Shown here: in pieces, positions 1 through 6,183 of the stretch
Layout: the number at the start of each line of letters is the position of its first letter
Position numbering within the stretch: position 1 is the stretch's first letter
From: Candidatus Ectomicrobium neotermitis
GTDB taxonomy: Bacteria; Elusimicrobiota; Endomicrobiia; Endomicrobiales; Endomicrobiaceae
Direction: 5' to 3'
Assembly: GCA_031283745.1 (NCBI GenBank)
Contig: JAITBH010000050.1
Location: forward strand, 1-8,627
DNA: 8,627 nucleotides
Notes under the pieces: model-generated
The model's database searches: none
What the model was told of the DNA's origin: nothing
Seen by the model: the letters and a program-made list of their open reading frames with translations, nothing else
Program-made: the position numbers and the translations under genes

Positions 1-333
1 ACTGATATTGCCGAGATACTTTATGCCTCAGATGTTTTTGTGCTGACTTCTCTTTGGGAGGGGCTGCCTTGCACAATAGTTGAGGCGATGTGCTGCGGAA
101 AACCTACTGTGGCAAATGGTATTGATGGGGTAAAAGAAATTGTTGAGGAAGGAAAGACTGGATTTTTAACTCAAGTTTATCGCTATCAAGATACGGCAAA
201 AAGAATTGTTGATTTAGTTGTAGATGAAAAGAAAAGAATTGATATGGGAAATGCTGCTAAAAAATCTATCACTCAAGAATTTGACTTAAACTTCGTCGTC
301 AAAGCCCATCAAGACCTATATAACGGTCAATAA
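1..333 (+). CDS. Glycosyltransferase family 4 (group 1), C-terminal fragment
   Basis: This is the last 110 codons of a GT-B fold glycosyltransferase whose start lies off the left edge; the frame is open from base 1 to the TAA at 331-333. The fragment carries the nucleotide-sugar binding half of the Glycos_transf_1 domain. It reads an A-S-D-V-F-V-L-x-S segment, then W-E-G-L-P-x-x-x-x-E-A-M, the E-x7-E motif that contacts the donor sugar nucleotide in this family. C-C-G-K-P-x-V-A, the V-x-E-I-V-x-x-G-x-T-G-F stretch and a C-terminal helix follow. Such enzymes usually build lipopolysaccharide, capsule or other surface glycans, but donor and acceptor cannot be told from this piece. It converges on pgeF with an 18 bp tail-to-tail overlap and is not part of the minus-strand operon. 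The GTG at 40 is an internal valine codon, not a start. Confidence 0.9.
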   Translation, partial: TDIAEILYASDVFVLTSLWEGLPCTIVEAMCCGKPTVANGIDGVKEIVEEGKTGFLTQVYRYQDTAKRIVDLVVDEKKRIDMGNAAKKSITQEFDLNFVVKAHQDLYNGQ

Positions 334-972
334 TCTCTCCTGAGTTTTATCCCTTCGGTAGGAAAAAAATAAAAATTCATCTTCGTATTTTGAACATTTT
401 GTGCAAAGCTTATGTTCATAAATTCGCCTTATTCCGCATTTTTTAAGTTTGTTTCTAGCAAGACCCGTTAAATCAAACTTATTGTCTTTTAGAAGGTCGG
501 CGCCAAAAATCTTTTCGAAATCTTTTGAAACCTCATAGCAGCACTTGCGTATATGCGGAGCAATGTAGGCGTGTATTTCATAGGGTGGAAAGCCAAACTG
601 TGCAAACATTTCCGTTGTGTTTTCGATTATTCCAAATGCCAAACCTTTCCAGCCCGCATGAACAATCGCCTTAACCTGATATTTCGTAGAGACCATCACG
701 ATAGGAACGCAGTCTGCTGAAAAAACTCCAAGATTTAAGCTTATATCATCGGTAAACAATCCATCACATGAGTCTATGGTCTTGCCTGCTTCGTTCTTTG
801 TTACATGTTTGATTATGTTGCTGTGGATTTGGTCGGTTAAAACTAAATTTTGAGGATCGATGTTTTGGGAAAGCAAAAACTCATTTCTTTTTTGCTCATC
901 TTTCATATCGCCCGCAAATCTCGTAGAGGTCAAATGATTGATATGGAAAGCATCTACAAATACATATTTCAT
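316..972 (-). CDS. pgeF: Peptidoglycan editing factor PgeF / laccase-domain protein (YfiH, YlmD family)
   Basis: This 218-residue member of the DUF152/COG1496 family is called a polyphenol oxidase or purine nucleoside phosphorylase in some work. In E. coli (YfiH) it prevents L-Ser from being kept in place of L-Ala in the peptidoglycan stem peptide. The three expected zinc ligands are His50 (D-Q-I-H-S), Cys88 (S-A-D-C-V-P) and His105 (V-H-A-G-W-K-G). The later C-C-Y-E-V and F-F-S-Y-R-R-D motifs are also present. The usual G-P-C-I-G-P before C-C-Y-E-V is altered to A-P-H-I-R-K. The N-terminal part is shorter than usual: the S-L-N-L-G loop normally found after the S-T-R motif seems absent. The ATG overlaps the ftsZ stop as ATGA, with GGAG five bases upstream, so translation is probably coupled to ftsZ. 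It is the last gene of the unit; its stop codon lies inside the convergent glycosyltransferase gene. Confidence 0.92.
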   Translation of the reverse strand: MKYVFVDAFHINHLTSTRFAGDMKDEQKRNEFLLSQNIDPQNLVLTDQIHSNIIKHVTKNEAGKTIDSCDGLFTDDISLNLGVFSADCVPIVMVSTKYQVKAIVHAGWKGLAFGIIENTTEMFAQFGFPPYEIHAYIAPHIRKCCYEVSKDFEKIFGADLLKDNKFDLTGLARNKLKKCGIRRIYEHKLCTKCSKYEDEFLFFSYRRDKTQERLLTVI

Positions 973-2096
973 TTTTTCTCCAATCTACCTGTCTGCGTCC
1001 AAACATCGTAGGCAGGTTTGTCAAAAGAAATTTTTTCATTAGTTTCTTTGTCTGACACAAATAAATCCTGCTGCCTTGTTGTTGCGTCAATAATATCTTC
1101 CCTTCCTTTTTCTGACTGCCTGATCCTCGACACTCTTCTGCTTGAGCCGTGCATAGATCTAAACCCGCTTCCTATGATGACAATTCTGATTCTCTCGTCA
1201 AGCCTCTCCTCATAAGCATGCCCCACAAAAAGCGGCCCTCCGTTTGGCAACCTGAGGGTGTTGACTGCATCAAGTATCTCTTTATATTTCGTGGCTTTTG
1301 TTTTACTGCTCGTCACTATATTGATGAGCAATTTTGTTGCCTTCAAAATGTCATATTTTTCAAACATCGGATTATTGACTGCCTTCTCAATAGCAATTAT
1401 GGGGTCTTCTTTATTTGAACACTCGCCCATGCCGATGATGGCTGTTCCCGAATCTTTAAGCACCACCCGAACATCGTTAAAATCTCTGTTTATAACGCCC
1501 TTTCTGGTGATGATGTCTGTTATGCCTTGAACGCACTGCCACAAAACTCTGTCTATGATTTTATACATATCCTCAACATCGTCTTCGATATGGAGTATCG
1601 GCAAAACTTTGTCATTGCTTATTACTATCATCGAATCTGTCCAAAGCCGTATATTTTCTAAGCCCCCTTCAGCAATTTTTTCTCTTCCTTCAAACTGAAA
1701 CGGCATCGTTACAACACCTACCGTCAAACAATTTGCCTCTTTTGCTGTGCGGGCAACGATAGGGGCTGCCCCCGTTCCTGTTCCCCCTCCCATGCCAGTG
1801 GTGATGATGACCATATCTGCACCTGCTATTGCACTTTTTATCTGATCAATATCCTCTTCTGCTGCCTGCCTGCCAAGCTCAGGGTTCATACCGACACCCT
1901 TGCCTCCAGAAACTTTTTCGCCTATCTGAATAAGACGGGGCGCTTTGCAATCCCTTAAAACTTGGACATCAGTATTGATGCCGATAAAATCTACACCTGT
2001 TATGCCCTCAGAGATCATTCTGTCGATGGCATTGTTTCCTCCACCTCCGACACCAATGACCTTTATGATTGCGGGCTGCGAATTATCCATTTTCAT
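969..2096 (-). CDS. ftsZ: Cell division protein FtsZ
   Basis: FtsZ is the tubulin-like GTPase that polymerises into the Z ring. The protein is 375 residues from the ATG at 2096. The GTP-binding loops are intact: G-V-G-G-G-G-N-N (about 15-22), N-T-D (41-43), the signature G-M-G-G-G-T-G-T-G (101-109) and P-F-x-F-E-G (132-137). The T7 catalytic loop N-x-D-F-x-D is at 203-208, with both Asp residues kept. The C-terminal subdomain is divergent: the usual E-D/N-R-A segment reads E-D-P-I, and the usual T-A-T-G-F ending reads I-G-S-G-F (308-312). A linker of about 45 residues rich in Arg, Ser and charged residues follows. Then comes F-D-K-P-A-Y (358-363), which resembles the conserved tail peptide that binds FtsA/ZipA, and 12 further residues. 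The ATG shares one base with the ftsA stop (TGATG) and has AAGGAG eight bases upstream, so this start is preferred to the TTG at 2099 or the ATG at 2090. Confidence 0.97.
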   Translation of the reverse strand: MKMDNSQPAIIKVIGVGGGGNNAIDRMISEGITGVDFIGINTDVQVLRDCKAPRLIQIGEKVSGGKGVGMNPELGRQAAEEDIDQIKSAIAGADMVIITTGMGGGTGTGAAPIVARTAKEANCLTVGVVTMPFQFEGREKIAEGGLENIRLWTDSMIVISNDKVLPILHIEDDVEDMYKIIDRVLWQCVQGITDIITRKGVINRDFNDVRVVLKDSGTAIIGMGECSNKEDPIIAIEKAVNNPMFEKYDILKATKLLINIVTSSKTKATKYKEILDAVNTLRLPNGGPLFVGHAYEERLDERIRIVIIGSGFRSMHGSSRRVSRIRQSEKGREDIIDATTRQQDLFVSDKETNEKISFDKPAYDVWTQTGRLEKK

Positions 2097-3403
2097 CAAA
2101 ATATCTCCTTAAAAAATTTCTTTACTTTGTTGAGGAAGCTTAAAGATGAAAAAGTATAAGTCTCGCGGGATTCGATTTGTTCTGGTGAGCTTGAAAATAG
2201 GTAATACAAAGCACCTGTTGCTGCGGTATATGAGGGGTTAGCGATAATATTGTTTAAGCCGATAACTTTCTCGGTGACGGGGCGGGCAATGCGAACTGAA
2301 CAGCCATCAAAAAACCTCTCGAAAGCATCCTTCATACTCTCCATCAAACTCCCTCCACCAGTGAGAATTATTCCCCCTGAGAGATCATCTTTCGTATAAC
2401 CTTTATCCCTAAGCACTGATTCGATCTTGGTCAACATTCTGTCTATCTCAGGCTGAATGACCTCTTGTATTAAATAAATCCTCTCGTTTTTCTTGAGGCT
2501 AACCCCATCAGCAGCAAGATATTCAAAATCATAATTTTGAAAGTCGTCCCCGATAACTGCAGCCCCAAACTCTTCTTTTATTCTCCTTGCCTCATCGAGT
2601 GGAGCCTTAAAATTCCTGCTGATATATTTGGTTATCAAGTCCGAACCTGCCTGTATCTCGCAGATAAATTTTATGTTGTCGATATACAAGACAAGACCAA
2701 TCGTCGATCCGCCGAAATCAACCACAAGGCAGCCCAGCTCTTTTTCATCGGGTCTAACAAGTATCTCGCTGGCAGCTAAGTAGGAATAAACTTTAACCTG
2801 CGAGTTGACCTCAGCATGCTGCAAAGCTTTATCGATGTTTTCTATTTTTAATATCGGTGCAGCCAAAGCATGAACTTCAATTTCCAAATTTATCCCGCCC
2901 ATGCCGAGTGCCTCTTGAATCCCGCTGGCTCCGTCTAAGGTGTAATCGTTTGGGATTATCTGCAAAATGTCTGAGGCATAAGAAAGGTCTCCGGTGATGA
3001 CATCACGAGCATTGTTTATAGCGTCGTCTATCGTGTCATTTGTTACCTCTCGCTTGGCGGGGTCGGTGCTGGATTTTCCGATAGCTTTTCTTGCCTCAAT
3101 AAATCTGCCTCTGACTGCCACAGCATAATAAGAAGCCTCTCCTCCCGCAGTTCTTTCTGCCTCTTTGACAGCGGCTCTAATCGCATGTCCTGCCTCAGCA
3201 ATGTTTTTTATCTCGCCCGCCTCGATACATCTTTTGTTTGCACACTTAACAATAGAATTGCCCAAAACATTGATCTTCTGTAACTCTTCGTCGATAATGC
3301 CAACAACGCATGTAACTTGATTGCTGCCAATGTCTATGCCTGCAGCTAAAGGTTGTGTCGTGGTTGAAACTACTTTGGTTGGTTTTTTTTCGATGTGTTT
3401 CAT
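2096..3403 (-). CDS. ftsA: Cell division protein FtsA
   Basis: FtsA is the actin-like ATPase that tethers FtsZ to the inner face of the cytoplasmic membrane and recruits later divisome proteins. It is 435 residues from the ATG at 3403. Actin-fold motifs in order are the phosphate-1 loop A-G-I-D-I-G-S-N (about 21-28), the SHS2/1C insert, the phosphate-2 loop V-V-D-F-G-G-S-T, and the adenosine motif I-I-L-T-G-G-G-S-L. A typical A-R-P-V...N-P-S-Y-T-A-A-T-G-A-L-Y-Y-L segment follows. The last 15 or so residues (F-L-N-K-V-K-K-F-F-K-E-I-F) form the expected amphipathic membrane-targeting helix. Phosphate-2 has G-G-S-T where G-G-G-T is usual. The N terminus before the first strand is about 20 residues, longer than in E. 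coli. A TTG at 3409 is in frame, but AAAGG at 3411-3415 is well placed only for the ATG at 3403. The ftsQ stop is two bases upstream. Confidence 0.96.
   Translation of the reverse strand: MKHIEKKPTKVVSTTTQPLAAGIDIGSNQVTCVVGIIDEELQKINVLGNSIVKCANKRCIEAGEIKNIAEAGHAIRAAVKEAERTAGGEASYYAVAVRGRFIEARKAIGKSSTDPAKREVTNDTIDDAINNARDVITGDLSYASDILQIIPNDYTLDGASGIQEALGMGGINLEIEVHALAAPILKIENIDKALQHAEVNSQVKVYSYLAASEILVRPDEKELGCLVVDFGGSTIGLVLYIDNIKFICEIQAGSDLITKYISRNFKAPLDEARRIKEEFGAAVIGDDFQNYDFEYLAADGVSLKKNERIYLIQEVIQPEIDRMLTKIESVLRDKGYTKDDLSGGIILTGGGSLMESMKDAFERFFDGCSVRIARPVTEKVIGLNNIIANPSYTAATGALYYLFSSSPEQIESRETYTFSSLSFLNKVKKFFKEIF
2105..2110 (-). promoter_or_regulatory. Ribosome binding site of ftsZ
   Basis: AAGGAG on the coding strand, inside the 3' end of ftsA, eight bases before the ATG at 2096. 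This spacing is good for that ATG, too long (14) for the ATG at 2090 and short (5) for the TTG at 2099. It selects the start whose A is the last base of the ftsA stop (TGATG), a classical coupling arrangement. Confidence 0.8.
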
Positions 3404-3405
3404 TT

Positions 3406-4308
3406 TCAATCCTTTTTAGTGGACGGCTTTATTATTGCCCGTCCCGAAACATAGAGTGTCATATCTATATAGTCAATATATTCATATCTCGATTTTGCGT
3501 CGCTATAAATTTTTTCAAACATATCTACTTTCGACGAGTTTGTGTCTGTTGCACTGCCCCAATAAACAAGGGTTCCATCTCTATTAACAAAAACAATATC
3601 GCCTGCCTCGCCAATTTGAATCTCTTTGATGTCGTCAAAATGATCCTTAAATGCTGTCTTTGAATATCTCAAAAAATCCAAGAGAACTGCTTCCTCTTGA
3701 TCTGTTTTGTAGGCAATAAGTGGAATTTTTAGGTCTTTCATATTTCCCCGCAATGGAAATTTTTTGTGGTCAAAATCAATTCCTTCTAAAGCGCCTCCGG
3801 TTTTTACAAAAGCTTCCGGAACCCGCTCCTCTATCGTAACTGAAACCTTGCTCAAGCCCCCATCGAAAATTTTCCTGTTAATTGAGACCTCTTTGAGTTC
3901 TGGCTTTTGGAGCATAATCTCATCCTTGATGTCTGACATATTGGCTTTCAATATACTGTCTCCTATCTCAAAAGGCAAAAGATTTTTAATTTCGGAAACT
4001 TTGACATTTTCCATTCCGACAATTTCAATGTCTTTAATCATCATCATTTCAAGAGCAAAAAACCTATCTATACCTTTTGAAACCGAAAAATAAGCCATCA
4101 CAACAAACCCTGCTATCAGTGCCATCCTAACAACTTTTACTGCTGACTTGCCGACATTGATCTCTTTGACTTCTTTTCTGACAACCTTTTTGCGGGCGGG
4201 AACCCTCTCGATAGTTCTCGGATAAAATTGAAAGTTGTCCCTTTTAAGGACAGCTTCCGTTCGCAATTCTTTCCAGTAATTAGTTTTTTTTTTAGTTTGT
4301 TTTTTCAT
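3406..4308 (-). CDS. ftsQ: Cell division protein FtsQ (DivIB), POTRA domain
   Basis: FtsQ is a bitopic inner-membrane divisome protein that links early and late division proteins through FtsL/FtsB. The 300 residues show the family architecture. A strongly basic cytoplasmic tail spans 1-60. One transmembrane helix lies at about 60-77 (V-V-R-M-A-L-I-A-G-F-V-V-M-A-Y-F). A periplasmic POTRA domain from about 91 (I-K-D-I-E-I-V-G-M-E-N-V) runs to the V-S-V-T-I-E-E-R-V-P-E-A segment near 160. The beta domain, including G-x-I-V-F-V-N-R-D-G and D-M-T-L-Y-V-S-G-R-A-I-I, fills the rest. It fits the slot between ddl and ftsA, nine bases after the ddl stop. No Shine-Dalgarno sequence is visible before this ATG, so expression may depend on coupling with ddl. 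Codons 6-9 contain a run of ten A on the coding strand. Family sequence conservation is low; the call rests on architecture and position. Confidence 0.93.
   Translation of the reverse strand: MKKQTKKKTNYWKELRTEAVLKRDNFQFYPRTIERVPARKKVVRKEVKEINVGKSAVKVVRMALIAGFVVMAYFSVSKGIDRFFALEMMMIKDIEIVGMENVKVSEIKNLLPFEIGDSILKANMSDIKDEIMLQKPELKEVSINRKIFDGGLSKVSVTIEERVPEAFVKTGGALEGIDFDHKKFPLRGNMKDLKIPLIAYKTDQEEAVLLDFLRYSKTAFKDHFDDIKEIQIGEAGDIVFVNRDGTLVYWGSATDTNSSKVDMFEKIYSDAKSRYEYIDYIDMTLYVSGRAIIKPSTKKD
3411..3415 (-). promoter_or_regulatory. Ribosome binding site of ftsA
   Basis: AAAGG on the coding strand at the 3' end of ftsQ, seven bases before the ATG at 3403 and only one base before the in-frame TTG at 3409. 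It therefore supports the ATG as the ftsA start. It is weaker than the ftsZ site, consistent with FtsA usually being made in much smaller amounts than FtsZ. Confidence 0.65.
4284..4293 (-). repeat. A10 homopolymer in ftsQ codons 6-9
   Basis: Ten consecutive T on the plus strand are A10 in the ftsQ message, encoding the Lys-Lys-Lys of the basic cytoplasmic tail. Such runs are prone to replication or transcriptional slippage; a one-base slip would truncate FtsQ very early. Confidence 0.8.
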
Positions 4309-4317
4309 TTTTGCAGG

Positions 4318-5223
4318 TTATAAATGCTCTAAAAGTCTCAAAACAAGATCGTTAAAACTTAAACCCGCCGCCTTAGCTGCATCGGGAACTAAAGATGTTT
4401 CGGTCATTCCGGGCATCGTATTGTTTTCTAAAATCCAAACCTTCTCCGTCATATCTACAATCATATCGACCCTGCAAATCGCCCTGCAATCAAACAATTC
4501 ATAAACCTTTGCTGCGTATTTTTTGGCTGTTTGCTCAGATTTTTTGCTGATGCGGGCGGGAATTATATGGCTTGCACAGCCCTTTTGATATTTGGCTTTG
4601 TAATCATAAAACCCGCCTTTAGGCACAATTTCTATTATCGGCAAAACCTGCCCGCCGCAAACAGCTACAGTTATCTCTTTGCCTTTCACAAACTCCTCAA
4701 CTATTATTTTTTTGTCGTATTTGAATGCATTCTTTGCAGCTTTCAAAAAGGCTGCATAAGTTTTTGCAACGGTGATGCCGATTGTAGACCCTCCATTTGC
4801 AGGTTTTACTACTACAGGATATTTTTTGATTTGTGGGATTTCTTGGAATTGTTTTAAGGAAAACCAATCAGGAGTGTTTAGTTTTGCGGTTTTGAGAAGT
4901 TTTTTTGTTATGTCTTTATCCATCGAGGCTGCACTTGCAAAGATTCCGCAGCCGACATAAGGGATACCCATAATTTCAAGCATACCCTGAACTGCCCCGT
5001 CCTCACCGTAAACCCCGTGCAAAACGGGAAAAGCTATATCTATTTTTGATTGTTTGATGTGCTGGGCTGCATTTTTGTCGACTTTTATCGCAACTGCCTT
5101 AAAACCCATTTGTTTCAACGAATTTAACACTGCTTTGCCGGATTTGAGCGAAATTTCCTTTTCAGTAGACATTCCGCCGCATAAAACCCCTATTTTTTTG
5201 TTTTTTAGTTCTGAAATAAGCAT
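4318..5223 (-). CDS. ddl: D-alanine--D-alanine ligase
   Basis: Ddl is a cytoplasmic ATP-grasp enzyme that joins two D-Ala molecules for the end of the peptidoglycan stem peptide. At 301 residues it is of usual length. The N-terminal domain has G-G-M-S-T-E-K-E-I-S-L (16-26; Glu21 corresponds to Glu15 of E. coli DdlB) and the H-G-x-x-G-E-D-G motif. The ATP-grasp part has V-V-K-P-A-N-G-G-S-T-I-G, V-E-E-F-V-K-G-K-E and F-Y-D-Y-K-A-K-Y. The Tyr-containing last motif suits D-Ala-D-Ala rather than D-Ala-D-lactate synthesis. Metal ligands Asp253, Glu266 and Asn268 sit in R-V-D-M and E-N-N-T-M-P-G-M-T. The ATG at 5223 has GGAG six bases upstream and lies 12 bases after the murB stop. The substrate inference is by family analogy. 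Confidence 0.97.
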   Translation of the reverse strand: MLISELKNKKIGVLCGGMSTEKEISLKSGKAVLNSLKQMGFKAVAIKVDKNAAQHIKQSKIDIAFPVLHGVYGEDGAVQGMLEIMGIPYVGCGIFASAASMDKDITKKLLKTAKLNTPDWFSLKQFQEIPQIKKYPVVVKPANGGSTIGITVAKTYAAFLKAAKNAFKYDKKIIVEEFVKGKEITVAVCGGQVLPIIEIVPKGGFYDYKAKYQKGCASHIIPARISKKSEQTAKKYAAKVYELFDCRAICRVDMIVDMTEKVWILENNTMPGMTETSLVPDAAKAAGLSFNDLVLRLLEHL

Positions 5224-5235
5224 TTTATTCTCCTG

Positions 5236-6183
5236 TTAGTCCGCTATTTTTATTTCTTCGTGCAAATCTATGCCGAATTTACCCTTAACTTCCCGCTTAA
5301 TCATGGCGATCAGCGCCAAAACATCTGCTGCTTTTGCATTGTTTTCATTGACTATAAAGTTTGCGTGAACCTCAGAAATTCTTGCACCGCCGATTTTTGT
5401 GCCTTTTAGCCCCGCTTGATCTATCAACCTGCCCGCACTCTCTAAAATCGCCCCGCTTTGACCTGTTTTTGAAGGATTTGAGGGGTTTGATGGGTTCTTA
5501 AAAATACAGCCCGCATTGGGTAAGCCTGCGGGCTGAGTGAGCTTTCTTTTGGCTTGATTATCCCTCAAAATCTGTGCGAAATTAACATTTTTTTCACAAG
5601 GTGTCAACAGAAAACTCACAGCCGTGACGATTTCTTTTAGGCTATTTTGTCTATAATTTCGGGAGATTTCAAAGTTATCCACAGTTTTCAGGGTAAAGTT
5701 GTTCACAACCTCAATACTCAATACTTTTTCAAGGATTCCGGTGGTAGAATTGCCCGCATTTCCCATCACTGCTCCCCCTACGGTTCCGGGAATTCCTGCA
5801 CAACATTCCAGCCCCATCAGATTCCTGTTGGCGCACTCCCTTAAAACTGCTGGAAGGCTGGCGCCTGCCCCGCAAAACAGTTTTGTTTGGCAAAAATCAA
5901 ACTTTTCAAACTCTCCCGTAAGCTTGATGACTACCCCTCTAAAGCCCTCATCGGCAAAAAGGACATTGGTTCCGCCCCCCAAAACGAAGATTTTCTCGTT
6001 TTCGAAGAGTTTTAAGAACTTCAGCAATGCGTTTTTGTGTGGAATTTCTACAAAATAGTCGGCTGGCCCGCCGATTTGGAAGGATGTGTGCCGTAAAAGC
6101 GGCTCGTCTTTGTGAATTTTGCAGCCAAAGTGTTCAATTTCTTCAATTAAATCAGCGACAACAGCTTTTCCCCTTCTTTCCAT
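5236..6183 (-). CDS. murB: UDP-N-acetylenolpyruvoylglucosamine reductase MurB
   Basis: MurB is a cytoplasmic FAD enzyme that uses NADPH to reduce UDP-GlcNAc-enolpyruvate to UDP-MurNAc. The 315 residues contain the FAD-binding motifs T-S-F-Q-I-G-G-P-A (33-41), L-G-G-G-T-N-V-L (68-75) and G-I-P-G-T-V-G-G-A-V-x-G-N-A-G (130-144). Also present are N-Y-R (176-178), the proton-donor loop N-A-G-C-I-F-K-N-P (223-231), and a C-terminal Glu near 310. The last element and the overall layout fit type II MurB. The proton-donor position is Cys226 instead of the Ser of the E. coli and S. aureus enzymes. Directly after it is an insertion with N-P-S three times in tandem (230-238). The ATG at 6183 has GGAG four bases and AGGAG ten bases upstream and lies 37 bp inside the end of murC. 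A terminator-like hairpin lies in the coding sequence of the catalytic loop. Confidence 0.96.
   Translation of the reverse strand: MERRGKAVVADLIEEIEHFGCKIHKDEPLLRHTSFQIGGPADYFVEIPHKNALLKFLKLFENEKIFVLGGGTNVLFADEGFRGVVIKLTGEFEKFDFCQTKLFCGAGASLPAVLRECANRNLMGLECCAGIPGTVGGAVMGNAGNSTTGILEKVLSIEVVNNFTLKTVDNFEISRNYRQNSLKEIVTAVSFLLTPCEKNVNFAQILRDNQAKRKLTQPAGLPNAGCIFKNPSNPSNPSKTGQSGAILESAGRLIDQAGLKGTKIGGARISEVHANFIVNENNAKAADVLALIAMIKREVKGKFGIDLHEEIKIAD
5470..5496 (-). repeat. Three 9-bp tandem repeats encoding N-P-S x3 in MurB
   Basis: The coding strand reads AACCCATCA, AACCCCTCA, AATCCTTCA. All three units encode Asn-Pro-Ser but differ at third codon positions. The repeat lies in the loop just after the proton-donor motif of MurB. 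Confidence 0.85.
5507..5535 (-). terminator. Terminator-like hairpin inside murB
   Basis: A perfect 9-bp inverted repeat (CAGCCCGCA at 5507-5515, TGCGGGCTG at 5527-5535) encloses an 11-base loop. Read in the direction of murB transcription, the stem is followed at once by TATTTTT. The layout resembles an intrinsic terminator, but it lies in codons for the conserved catalytic loop of MurB. It may be chance, or may cause partial termination before ddl-ftsQAZ. Confidence 0.35.

Noticed and set aside
40..333. A separate short gene starting at the GTG at 40
   Set aside because: The frame is open to base 1, and the upstream residues (A-E-I-L-Y-A-S-D-V-F) are typical of the family-4 glycosyltransferase domain.
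336..366. A weak A/T-rich inverted repeat around TCC...GGA near the end of pgeF as a terminator between the convergent genes
   Set aside because: Only three consecutive pairs next to the loop, then an A-A mismatch and four T-A pairs; the codons encode the conserved S-Y-R-R-D motif of PgeF, so chance is the simpler explanation.
896..1090. A 64-codon minus-strand reading frame across the ftsZ-pgeF junction
   Set aside because: It is an out-of-frame shadow of ftsZ and pgeF; both real genes are supported by motifs and an ATGA junction.
5699..6058. Plus-strand open frames of about 100 codons opposite murB, ddl and ftsQ
   Set aside because: They are antisense shadows with no recognisable domain, and clear conserved genes occupy the other strand.
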